In this document: positions 26,438-34,771 of the stretch, piece after piece
Numbering within the stretch: the first letter of the stretch is position 1
Layout of the letters: each line of letters opens with the position of its first letter
DNA from: Geotalea toluenoxydans JCM 15764
GTDB taxonomy: Bacteria > Desulfobacterota > Desulfuromonadia > Geobacterales > Geobacteraceae
Assembly: GCF_001311985.1 (NCBI RefSeq)
Contig: NZ_BBCJ01000028.1
Coordinates: 1 to 57,144, forward strand
DNA: 57,144 bases
Reading direction: 5' to 3'
Notes under the pieces: generated by a model
The model's database searches: none
What the model was told of the DNA's origin: nothing
Seen by the model: the letters and a program-made list of their open reading frames with translations, nothing else
Made by a program: the position numbers and the translations under genes

Positions 26438-26461
26438 AATTATATACGTTCGTATATAATT
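26438..26461. promoter_or_regulatory. HipB-type operator palindrome
   Basis: AATTATATACG and CGTATATAATT are perfect 11-bp arms around TT. Partial copies occur nearby (TTATACGATAA at 26407, TATATACGATCATA near 26492). The site is 60 bp upstream of the hipB-like gene and probably mediates its autoregulation. Confidence 0.6.
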
Positions 26462-26520
26462 TTACTTGATTTTCACCGATAACGACCACAATATATACGA
26501 TCATAAATATTGGGGTTGCC

Positions 26521-26757
26521 ATGAAAATTTCCAACGCTGGGGATATCGGACGGATCATCAAACAGAAGCGAAAAGAGGATGACCTTACCCTGGAACAGGC
26601 AGCGGCGGTCTGTGGGGTGAGCTACGTTTTTCTGTCCTCCCTTGAGAACGGCAAGGAAACGGTCAGACTGAACAAGGTGCTGCAGGTTCTTCATTGCTTG
26701 GGCATCGAGCTTACAGCTGACACCCGATCCTGGGGAGTATCCGGAGAGAGTAAATGA
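26521..26757 (+). CDS. hipB: HipB-like antitoxin/XRE regulator
   Basis: This is a 78-residue helix-turn-helix protein ('IGRIIKQKRKEDDLTLEQAA', 'VSYVFLSSLENGKETVRLNK'). HipB proteins bind palindromic operators and neutralise HipA. The stop overlaps the hipA ATG (ATGA), the usual toxin-antitoxin layout. A TATACG/CGTATA palindrome lies upstream. GGGGTTGCC precedes ATG 26521, a weak ribosome-binding site. Confidence 0.85.
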   Translation: MKISNAGDIGRIIKQKRKEDDLTLEQAAAVCGVSYVFLSSLENGKETVRLNKVLQVLHCLGIELTADTRSWGVSGESK

Positions 26758-28001
26758 CAACCGCTCTTGTCGTCAGGATTGATAACAATGTCGTTGGGCG
26801 TTTATGGTTGGACGAACGGAAGAACTTCTGTTTCAGCTATGACAGCACTTGGCTGGAACGATTTCGTATCCCTTTGTCGTTATCTCTGCCGTTACGGACA
26901 GAACCATACCTGGATGATCAATCCCATTCTTTTTTTGCGAATCTTCTACCGGAAGAGAAAATGCGGACCTTGATCGCCCGCAATCTGGGAGTTTCATTCA
27001 ACAATGATTATGGGCTGCTGGAACGAATCGGTGGCGATTGCGCTGGAGCAGTTTCTCTTCACCCAGAAACAGAAGAGACCTTGCCGCAATCAGCCTCATA
27101 TCGTGCGCTCTCTCTTGACGAACTGAACACCATTATCAAGGAGTTACCGCAGCGTCCGCTTCTGGCCGGAGAAAAGGGCCTCCGACTCTCGTTGGCCGGA
27201 GCCCAGAAAAAGCTCCCGATTTACTACGACGGGCAACAGTATCATCTCGGCTACGGTACCGCACCGAGCAACTACATCATCAAGCCAGCCATTGATGACC
27301 TGCCCGGTACGGTCGAAAATGAGGCATACTGCATGGCACTGGCCCGAGCCGTGGGATTGAATGTGCCACCATCATTTATCCATCAGCACGAGGATTTGCA
27401 GGTTTTCGTTGTGAAGCGTTTCGACCGCGAGGTTGCCGGTGATGCTATCCGGCGATTGCATCAGGAGGACTTCTGTCAGGCACTCAATGTTCCCCCGGAA
27501 TTCAAGTATGAAACTGAGGGAGGTCCGTCGCTGTCTGCTTGTTTTAACCTTCTACGGGCAAACAGTACCAGTTCAGGGAAGGATGTGCTTTCCTTGGTAA
27601 ACTGGGTGCTATTCAACTATCTGATCGGCAATTCCGATTCCCATGGCAAGAATATCTCCCTGCTGCTGTTGTCTGAAGGACCACGTTTAGCACCTTTTTA
27701 TGATCTGCTGTCAACTCGGGTCTACGCCCCGTATGGCCTAGCAGAGGGACTGGCCATGAAAATCGGCGGTGAGAGCGACCCGCATGCAATTCGCAGAAAG
27801 CATTGGGAACTATTCGCCGAAGAAGTGGGGATTAAGCCGAAATTGGTTTTGACCAGGTTGAAAGATTTGTCGCAAAGGATAGTGACTGCCCGTCTGCCTC
27901 TCTTCAAGGGAGAGTTCGAGCAATTCCGTTGCGACACGCTCTATCGGCTGATGGAACTTATTGCCGGGCAGTGTGCGGATTCCATCAAGCAGATTGCATA
28001 G
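26754..28001 (+). CDS. hipA: HipA-family serine/threonine kinase toxin
   Basis: The full-length HipA toxin has 415 residues. The N-terminal Couple_hipA domain carries 'SFFANLLPEE' and 'DYGLLERIGGDCAGAVSL'. The kinase core has 'RLSLAGAQKKLPI', 'YIIKPAIDDLPGTVENEAYCM' and the activation-region 'QEDFCQALNVP'. The catalytic loop is 'NYLIGNSDSHGKNISLL' (Asp and Asn present), and the metal site is 'APFYDLLS'. HipA of E. coli phosphorylates glutamyl-tRNA synthetase and causes persistence; the target here is unknown. It is intact and translationally coupled to hipB. Confidence 0.92.
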   Translation: MTTALVVRIDNNVVGRLWLDERKNFCFSYDSTWLERFRIPLSLSLPLRTEPYLDDQSHSFFANLLPEEKMRTLIARNLGVSFNNDYGLLERIGGDCAGAVSLHPETEETLPQSASYRALSLDELNTIIKELPQRPLLAGEKGLRLSLAGAQKKLPIYYDGQQYHLGYGTAPSNYIIKPAIDDLPGTVENEAYCMALARAVGLNVPPSFIHQHEDLQVFVVKRFDREVAGDAIRRLHQEDFCQALNVPPEFKYETEGGPSLSACFNLLRANSTSSGKDVLSLVNWVLFNYLIGNSDSHGKNISLLLLSEGPRLAPFYDLLSTRVYAPYGLAEGLAMKIGGESDPHAIRRKHWELFAEEVGIKPKLVLTRLKDLSQRIVTARLPLFKGEFEQFRCDTLYRLMELIAGQCADSIKQIA

Positions 28002-28096
28002 CAGAAGGGACCCCTTCCACGTTGACAAGACCGGCTACTGTCGGTACACTCCCCCCTGCAAAAAAGAACAATCCCCCTGTCTGCAGGAGATCAGAA

Positions 28097-28312
28097 ATGA
28101 ACGTCAACACGCGCGTGCTGCGCCGACTTTTGGCCAGCCGCACCGATGAAATCGAAAAAGCCGTTGCCGGTACCGGTTTTCTGCCGAGAACCGTCATGGG
28201 CGTCGCCACCTTTCTCTTGGACAACGAGGGCAACACCGACCTGTTCACGGCAAAGCAGCAGGAGATCTTCGACAGATTCATCAAGCCCCTCCTGGAATCC
28301 ACCCGCAGATAA
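28097..28312 (+). CDS. Small conserved hypothetical protein
   Basis: This encodes 71 residues from ATG 28097 after AGGAG. The sequence starts 'MNVNTRVLRRLLASRTDEIE' and contains 'LPRTVMGVATFLLDNEGNTD' and 'QQEIFDRFIKPLLEST'. It is helical, without a signal peptide. It lies 38 bp before the exonuclease/RNase H gene and is probably co-transcribed, which hints at a nucleic-acid role, but I recognise no family. Confidence 0.55.
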   Translation: MNVNTRVLRRLLASRTDEIEKAVAGTGFLPRTVMGVATFLLDNEGNTDLFTAKQQEIFDRFIKPLLESTRR

Positions 28313-28350
28313 TCGGCAGCTCAAGCTTTCAAAACGAAAACAAGAAAGTG

Positions 28351-29805
28351 ATGGGAGAGAAGGTGAACCAGCCGCCGCAGCTCTATTTACTGGATGGCTC
28401 CAGTTACATCTACCGCGCCTATTATGGCATCCGGGACCTTGCCACCTCGGGCGGCATGGCGACCAATGCCGTCTTCGGTTTCACCAGGATGCTCCTGGCC
28501 CTCCTTCAGGAAAATCGCCCCGATTATGTGGCCGTCGTCTTCGATCCTCCCCGGGAGGATACCTTCCGCCGGGAAATCTATCCCCTCTACAAAGCCCACC
28601 GGGACGCCATGCCTGAGGATCTGGTGCCCCAGATCCCCTACATCAGGAAGATGGTGCAGGCCCTCAACATTCCTGCACTGGAAGCGCCCGGCTTTGAGGC
28701 CGACGATGTCATTGCCACCCTGGCGCGTCGCTTTGCCTCGGAAGGTATCCGGGTGACGGTGGTCACCGGCGACAAGGATCTGCTGCAGATCGTGGAGGAG
28801 CGGATCGGCCTTCTGGACACCATGAACGACAAGCGTTCCGGACCCGAGGAGGTCCTGGAACGCTTCGGCGTCACGCCGGAGCAGGTGGCGGATGTGTTGG
28901 GACTTGCCGGCGACACCGCGGACAATATCCCGGGGGTCCCCGGCATCGGGGAAAAGACTGCTGCCACGCTGGTGCGGCGCTTCGGCTCTCTGGAAGGAGT
29001 CCTGGAGTGGAAAAGCCTCGTCAGCGGCAAGGCGCGCCGGGAAAGTCTCCATGCCTACGCCGATCAGGCCCGGTTGTCGAAACGGCTGGCAACGGTTCGC
29101 TACGACGTCCCCCTGCAGGTGTCCCTGGCCGACCTGCAGCGGCGGACCCCGGAACTCCCGGTTCTAATTCCCCTGCTGCGTGAGCTGGGCTTTGCTGCCC
29201 TGGAGGTTGCCTTCACCCCGCCGCCGCCGGGTGTGGTGGAGCTTTACAGCGACGGTTCGGGAAGGGACTCGGGGCCCGGCGGCTATGGAGTGATCCTGCG
29301 CTATGGGGAGCATGAGAAGGAGCTGAGCGGTTTCGAAGCCGCCACCACCTCCCAGCGGATGGAACTGATCGCGGCGATCAGGGGGCTGGAAGCATTGCAC
29401 AGTCCGCGGAAGGTGCGTCTTTTCAGCGATTCCCAGTACCTGGTGCGGGGGATGAACGAATGGCTGCAGGGCTGGATCCGCACCGGACGTCTGGAGACGC
29501 CGGACGCCCTGAAAAATCAAGACCTGTGGCAGCAGCTGGCACTCCTGTCGGGCAAGCATCAGGTGGCCTGCGAGTGGCTGCCGGGCCATGCCGGGCACCC
29601 CTTCAACGAGCGGTGCGACAGGCTGGCGAAACGGGCGGCAGCACATGGGGTAGCGCCCGAGGTGCCGGCAATTGCTGTCGAGGACATACCGAAAGAGGAA
29701 ACGGTGCTGCCGGTGCCGGCAGCTCCTGTCCAGCCGGTGCCCCTTGCGGCTACCGGAGAAACGGAATACGATGCCGATGCCGATGGTCAGCTGCTGCTCT
29801 GCTGA
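28351..29805 (+). CDS. 5'-3' exonuclease (FEN-like) fused to RNase HI
   Basis: Residues about 8-255 are a PolA-N-type 5'-3' exonuclease: 'LYLLDGSSYIYRAYYG', 'VFDPPREDTFRREIYPLYKA', 'EADDVIATLA', 'VTGDKDLLQIV', and the helix-hairpin-helix region 'DTADNIPGVPGIGEKTAATL'. Residues about 290-430 are RNase HI: 'ELYSDGSGRDSGPGGYG', 'RMELIAAIRGLEAL' and 'RLFSDSQYLVRGMNEW' supply D, E and D, and 'WLPGHAGHPFNERCD' the last His/Asp. The tail is Pro/Ala-rich and ends 'GQLLLC'. No polymerase domain is attached. Together they would remove RNA primers and flaps. GTG 28348 or GTG 28363 are alternative starts. Confidence 0.88.
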   Translation: MGEKVNQPPQLYLLDGSSYIYRAYYGIRDLATSGGMATNAVFGFTRMLLALLQENRPDYVAVVFDPPREDTFRREIYPLYKAHRDAMPEDLVPQIPYIRKMVQALNIPALEAPGFEADDVIATLARRFASEGIRVTVVTGDKDLLQIVEERIGLLDTMNDKRSGPEEVLERFGVTPEQVADVLGLAGDTADNIPGVPGIGEKTAATLVRRFGSLEGVLEWKSLVSGKARRESLHAYADQARLSKRLATVRYDVPLQVSLADLQRRTPELPVLIPLLRELGFAALEVAFTPPPPGVVELYSDGSGRDSGPGGYGVILRYGEHEKELSGFEAATTSQRMELIAAIRGLEALHSPRKVRLFSDSQYLVRGMNEWLQGWIRTGRLETPDALKNQDLWQQLALLSGKHQVACEWLPGHAGHPFNERCDRLAKRAAAHGVAPEVPAIAVEDIPKEETVLPVPAAPVQPVPLAATGETEYDADADGQLLLC

Positions 29806-29814
29806 TGGGCACGG

Positions 29815-29845
29815 GGTCCCATAGCTCAGCCGATAGAGTAGCTGG
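29815..29845 (+). pseudogene. 5' tRNA-like fragment
   Basis: GGTCCCA-TA-GCTC-AGCCGATA-GAGT has the layout of an acceptor 5' strand, T8, and a D-arm (GCTC pairs with GAGT). No matching anticodon arm, T-arm or acceptor 3' strand follows. It is probably a tRNA relic left by recombination. Confidence 0.4.
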
Positions 29846-29989
29846 CTGCCCTGAAGCAGCAAATGCAGCAAATGATCACGTGGTTGACGGCGAATAACCT
29901 TCCGCACCCGCTGATCCTGCCGGCAACTGGTCCAGGTCCTTTATTTAATACCTGTCACGTCATGCATGGCACTATCCGCGGGTGCTACT

Positions 29990-30026
29990 GCGGAGCAGAC
30001 GGACCCGCTGTCTGCTCCGCTTTTAT
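29990..30026 (+). terminator. Intrinsic terminator
   Basis: GCGGAGCAGAC and GTCTGCTCCGC form a perfect 11-bp stem with a 9-base loop, followed by TTTTAT. It lies 185 bp after the exonuclease/RNase H gene, and the gap in between holds only the tRNA relic. Confidence 0.75.
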
Positions 30027-30057
30027 GAAGTGTCTTCAGGCTTCCTTCAAGCTGCAG

Positions 30058-30732
30058 TTATTGCCCGCCCGCCGCGGCCCCACTACCTTCGCGAGCCATC
30101 TCGGACATTACACGTTCCATTGCGGTTATGACAGGCTCTGCCGTATCCTTGAGCCTTCCACCATCACTAAGTGCCTTCTGGGCGGCAGGAGTAATTGATT
30201 CGATTCCCTTGTTGGTGAGGTCGAGTGAAAGCTGAGTCTGTATCTGTTTGACTTGGGACAGGTAGCCATTGAGCGCATCCTGAAATTGCGTGCTCGCCTT
30301 GGGTACTTCGCTATAAGCGCTGTTCAACGCGGCACGGCGCTGGCCACTGGCCTCTCTAAGACTAGGATCGGTATAGGTCCTTTCTTTCTTTTCCCACTCG
30401 GCAAGATATTCCCTTTGTTGTTCCTGCATTTTAGCCTGGTCTTTCTCCAACTGCTTTGCCATCTTCTCCGTCTTTTCCACATCGGCTGAATAGGCCTCGA
30501 ATTTGTTCTTTACGTCGGCCTGACTTGGCTCGATGAGGCTATTCAGCGAAGCCTGAGTTGCGTCCACCTGGGCAAGAGTCTGTTTCAAGCCGGTTTCTGC
30601 GGTTTCAACCTTGGCGGTTGTCTTTGTGGCTTCGGTCTTGCCCATTCCCATCGTTGCGCAGCCGTTCAGGCACGCGGTGGTTCCGAGGAGCAGTGTTGTG
30701 ACGATGATTCCGAACCGGGCTTTGACTTTCAT
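30058..30732 (-). CDS. Coiled-coil lipoprotein (DUF2959-like)
   Basis: This 224-residue protein has a lipoprotein signal: 'IIVTTLLLGTTACLNGCATM', with a lipobox ending in Cys at 'LNGC'. The mature part is almost all helical with heptad-like charged runs ('KTEKMAKQLEKDQAKMQEQQ', 'LDLTNKGIESITPAAQKAL'), and ends in a Gly/Ala stretch. The arrangement recalls DUF2959 proteins of unknown function. It is likely anchored at a membrane in the periplasm. The gene stands alone on the minus strand, with a separate upstream region of about 400 bp. Confidence 0.6.
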   Translation of the reverse strand: MKVKARFGIIVTTLLLGTTACLNGCATMGMGKTEATKTTAKVETAETGLKQTLAQVDATQASLNSLIEPSQADVKNKFEAYSADVEKTEKMAKQLEKDQAKMQEQQREYLAEWEKKERTYTDPSLREASGQRRAALNSAYSEVPKASTQFQDALNGYLSQVKQIQTQLSLDLTNKGIESITPAAQKALSDGGRLKDTAEPVITAMERVMSEMAREGSGAAAGGQ

Positions 30733-31128
30733 TGTGACCTCCCTTTTTGTGATTGTGGTGGTGGTTGATGCAATGAACGTGGACCATGTGATGCTTTAAT
30801 CGAATGTTGCCTGAATTAATTGTAATTAATTATACTTTAGCATCATGGGCGCCGTCTGCAACATTTCAGCCTGGAGTAATGACTTGCATGAAGGACGAAA
30901 GGCCTTGCAATCGGGCCTTGAACTTTTTGCTGTTCCATTATGGCCTTCCATTTATTGCCGGTTAATCCGGATTCCGCTTCTTCCCATCCTTTTAGTGACC
31001 AATGCCATCTCCTTATTATTTGACCATAAAGAATTTATTAATAAATTACTTGAAATTAGTAATCCTTTTTGTTATCAAGGGGGCGGTGTTATTGACTATT
31101 TCTTAATGAACACACGGAGGAAGCACTG
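30733..31128. other. Divergent intergenic region
   Basis: This gap separates two divergent exported-protein genes and must hold both promoters. An AT-rich dyad (AATTAATTGTAATTAATT, about 30814-30831) with TATACT just after it is the best promoter-like spot. A 94-codon open frame within it has no coding character. I see no riboswitch. Confidence 0.4.
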
Positions 31129-33205
31129 ATGGGAAAACAAAGATTCAAGATATTCATGGCTGTGGTTGTTGCATTGCTTTGTGGGGCAGCCGGGCAGGGC
31201 GAGGCAGGTACACCTGTCTTCGGCAACATATCTGGGCTTACCGTACCGGCAAGCTACAAGGTGACGAACCTGGATTTCAGTGCAATCGCAATCAACGACG
31301 CAGGACAGGTGCTTTCCAGTGACTGCCGTTTCTATGACAAAGGCAATGTCATAAGTATCTATACGCCGGTGCAGCCGTGCATCGGTGTCGGTCTGAACAA
31401 CGCCGGCCAGGCTCTTGTCTTTGGTGGCTACCAGAGTCCCGTCACCTACATTTACTCCAACGGGAATCTTACCCAGCTCAACACGGCACCATGGTACTCC
31501 CCTTCATGGATTGTCAGACCCGAAGGCATTAACGATTCGGGAAAGGTCATTGCTACTGCCGAGTACAGTGGCTGGCTCAGCTACTCGGTTCTTTTCGACA
31601 CGGTTAACGCGACCAGTACCAACCTTTCGGCGATGATTCCCGGCGTGGGCTATAATGGCCCGCGAACCATTACCAACAAGGGGGATGTTTCCGGCTGGTA
31701 CTGGGATGCAAACTACTCTTCAAAGGGTTATGTCATACGGAGCAATATCTTTTCCCAGGTGCCCTACTTTTACCCCGTCATAAATGATAACGGAGTGACC
31801 GTGGGGAATCGCTCGGTGCTTGATTCCGTTACCGGCACCAGGTACGAGCACATGTTTTATTCGAAAAACGGGATGGAGGTGGATCTGGGCAATTTCGGCG
31901 GTTCCTACATCAGGGCGGAAGCAGTCAACGAGGCGGGGCTGGCCGTGGGATACGGTGCCTATAACCCTACTATCAATGGGTTGAACTACGGTTTTGTTAC
32001 TGATGGGCGCAAGCTCTATAACCTCAATGACCTGGTCCCGGCCGGAACACCGACGATTTCGACTGCAAGCGGCATCAACGCCTATGGACAGATCGCAGCG
32101 GGGGTGATCCTGACCCCGATTACTCCTCCTGTTACCTCCGCGTATCCTGACATTGCCGCAGAAGGTAAGTCTGCAGGCTTTAGATTACGATTTCGGAGTT
32201 AAAGCTCTCCATTACTCTCTCAACGGGGAGGCCGAAGTCGTTGAGGCTTCCGGTGCTGCAACCATTCAGCTCGTTCCTGGGGTAACCAACACCGTCAGCT
32301 ATTATGCAATCGATAACGCCGATAATGTGGAAACGGCCCGAACCATCACCGTCAATCTCGACACCGTTCCCCCTGTGACCACCCCTGTGCTCAATGGTTA
32401 TGTCGGGCAAAACGGCTGGTTCACATCGGCGGTTCAGGTGGCCCTATCGGCAACCGATAACTCATCGGGGATCGCCAGAACCGAATACAGCCCGGACGGC
32501 GTTAACTGGACGGTCTACACCGCTCCGCTCAACATAACTGCCAGCGGCGTCACCACCGTTTACTATCGGTCTGTGGACACAAATAACAACACCGAGGCTA
32601 CAAAATCCATTGCCGTGTCCATAGATCAGGCTGCTCCGGTTACGACTGCCGCCGTCTCTGGAACCCTGGGCACTAATGGTTTGTACACCTCTGCCGTAAA
32701 AGTGGCACTAAGCGGCATCGACACAGCATCGGGTATTGCCAGGACAGAATACAGCGTTGATCAAACTACCTGGACTGCCTATGTTGCTACCGTCGATATC
32801 CAAACCGACAGCACCACCACGATATACTACCGCTCGGTTGATTTGGCCGGAAACGTCGAAGCAGTGAAGAGCGTAACCTTTACCATCGACAAAACCGCTC
32901 CCTTCATCGGCAGCATGAATCCTGCTGCCAATGCCGTCAACGTCCCCATCGCCTCAAGCATTACTATCATCTTCAGTGAAGATATATCAACGGGAGGGGC
33001 ATTTGCCGGCGTCGCTCTCATGCGGGGCTTGACCAAGATTGCGACCTTAAATACCGTTTCGGGCAACACTGTTACCATCAAGCCTGTCAAATTGCTTGGC
33101 AAGACGGCTACCTACACGGTTACCGTTCCGGCCGGTGCCGTCATCGATGCTGCGGGTAACAACAGTGCCGCCAGTAGCTTCAGCTTCACCACCGGCAGAC
33201 GCTAG
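31129..33205 (+). CDS. Exported repeat protein: HAF-like repeats plus Ig-like domains (frameshifted)
   Basis: A signal peptide ('FMAVVVALLCGAAGQGEAG') leads to about 330 residues of HAF-type repeats built around 'AIAINDAGQVL', 'GVGLNNAGQALVF', 'GINDSGKVIATA' and 'AVNEAGLAVGYG', a beta-propeller-like fold. After a frame change at 32160-32185 come two OmpL47-like modules ('NGWFTSAVQVALSATDNSSG' and 'NGLYTSAVKVALSGIDTASG', each with 'GIARTEYS' and 'YYRSVD'), then a Big_5-type Ig domain ('MNPAANAVNVPIASSITIIF'). About 692 residues in all. It is probably secreted or cell-surface, with unknown ligand. GGAGGAA precedes the ATG. Confidence 0.78.
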
Positions 33206-33253
33206 ATTTACACGTTGACGGTTCACCAGGGCTTTAATTTGAACTGCAACCTG

Positions 33254-33292
33254 AAAAAAGGCCCATACAAGATTTTCTTGTATGGGCCTTTT
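33254..33292 (+). terminator. Intrinsic terminator
   Basis: AAAAGGCCCATACAAG and CTTGTATGGGCCTTTT form a perfect 16-bp stem with an ATTTT loop. It closes the exported repeat-protein gene. Confidence 0.88.
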
Positions 33293-33412
33293 GGTGTGAA
33301 TCTGTATGATCTTTTGTCGTTAGCATCTTGAGTTTCATCGGCAGGAAATGAAAGGGGGGCGGGATGACCTGCAAAAGGTCAATCTCTGCCCCCCATAAGA
33401 CCGAAGCGGTCC

Positions 33413-33574
33413 CTAATGTTTATTCATGGCAAGTAGAAACTCCATAACGCCGAGAAGATTCACCAGCCTCCTGAACAATCTGTTTTTCTCCTGAATACTT
33501 CCTGCAGTTCGCAGCTTTTTCTTTAACAACTGAATCTGTTCCTGGACGAGATCTAGGGGATAAAGCGCCTTCAT
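33413..33574 (-). CDS. Short ORF, 53 residues, with strong ribosome-binding site
   Basis: On the minus strand ATG 33574 is preceded by CGGAGGTGACA, an almost full Shine-Dalgarno sequence. The product runs from 'MKALYPLDLVQEQIQLLKKK' through 'QEKNRLFRRLVNLLGVMEFL' to 'AMNKH'. It is basic and amphipathic, one or two helices, without a signal peptide. I know no family. A GGGGGGC/GCCCCCC hairpin at 33355-33395 lies just downstream and could end its transcript. Its good start and helical pattern make it a believable gene. Confidence 0.5.
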   Translation of the reverse strand: MKALYPLDLVQEQIQLLKKKLRTAGSIQEKNRLFRRLVNLLGVMEFLLAMNKH

Positions 33575-33661
33575 TGTCACCTCCGTGAGATTATAAAGAT
33601 AAGTTAATCATCCCGGAGCATCTTGTCAAGGCCGCCAGCAGCCGATTCGTACCTTCATTTT

Positions 33662-34659
33662 TCACTTCTTTGCCGGAAAGACTATGGCCAAGCCCTTGTC
33701 ATTCCGGTCAATTCTGTAGGAGGGGAAATTGCTTCCGTCAGCGTCGAAAACCATGCGGACCTTGTCTGGGTAATTACCGACCCGTGCCTTTGACAGCCCA
33801 AAGCGTCGCAAGGGGATTTCCTTCGCTGCCAGAGGAGTTTTGCTCATGGGCACATCTATTACAAGCCGGGCCGGATTGATCAGGGTAAAGGCTTTGTAGT
33901 CATCCAGCCGTGAATTGGCCACAATTTCCAGGCTATTGTTATTGATGCGGATCCCATTGATGGTGCGGGACGGATTGGGCTGCGGCACGACCGGCTGCAG
34001 CATGCGTTTGTCAGCTAGTATGGTTTTCAGTGGCTCCGGAGCCGGTGCTGCGGAGCCTTTTTCGACGGCAGAACCGGGTATTGCCGCTGCCAGCGGCTGG
34101 GAGACCGGTGTCGGGGCGGGGACAGGGGCAGGGACTGACACGGGGGTAGCGGTGTCAGGGGCTCCGACAGGGGCCGCGGCAGAGTATTCCTGTATTTTAT
34201 CGTGCATCTGTTCTGGGTGGCTATCTTCCGTATTCCCGGTCACTGCCGCACTGTTCCTGGGCCTGAAGCTGATCATCAACCTGGACCTGTCGCCTGCATC
34301 GGGATGAACCGAAAAATCGGCATCCGATTCCAGATTGATCACGATTCTGGTCAGGGAAAAGGTTGTTACCTCTTTTTTCTCAACGGTTATTTTGGATATG
34401 AGACCGGAACTGGAGATGACGGGGCTTACCTGGCCAGGATCAACGAGGGCCAGGTCGATAACAACCTTAAGCAGGTCCGGCATGCGGTAATAGGTGTAGG
34501 TGAGGGGACTGTCGGCGATGATTTCCATATGGGCGCCAGAACCTGGTCCTGAGACACGCACGTCCTGTAGGGTAGGATTGGATTTGGCGAGAGCAGTGCC
34601 GTTAAGGCGGAAAATACGAGAAACATCCACACCAAACAAAGGGACCAGAAGTTTTGCAT
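33662..34659 (-). CDS. Exported AMIN-domain protein (frameshifted signal peptide)
   Basis: ATG 34659 begins a signal peptide ('MQNFWSLCLVWMFLVFSALT'). A lost base near 34600 shifts the frame before 'ALAKSNPTLQDVRVSG', and the rest is open to 33662. Two AMIN-like beta domains are visible: residues about 30-125 ('VVIDLALVDPGQVSP', 'LTRIVINLESDADFSVH') and about 235-330 ('LVIDVPMSKTPLAAKEIPL', 'DKVRMVFDADGSNFPSY'). A Pro/Ala/Val linker separates them. AMIN domains target periplasmic proteins to cell-wall or secretin complexes. No secretin or amidase domain is attached. Confidence 0.78.
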
Positions 34660-34771
34660 GATGAATTCTCCAATACATTAAATTAGTGTAACTGTAATAG
34701 CCAACGATGATACAGAAAAGGCGAAGCCGGAGCTTCGCCTTGTTCTTTCAAGGGGCTTTATGGTTTTACTT

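Noticed and set aside
29863..30198. 111-codon open frame after the exonuclease/RNase H gene
   Set aside because: It crosses a strong terminator hairpin and runs antisense into the lipoprotein gene.
30733..31128. c-di-GMP (GEMM) riboswitch before the exported protein
   Set aside because: The gap lacks the conserved GEMM core, although such switches are common in Geobacter-type genomes.
30845..31129. 94-codon open frame before the exported repeat protein
   Set aside because: No ribosome-binding site, no coding bias and no recognisable motif, and it lies where two promoters are expected.
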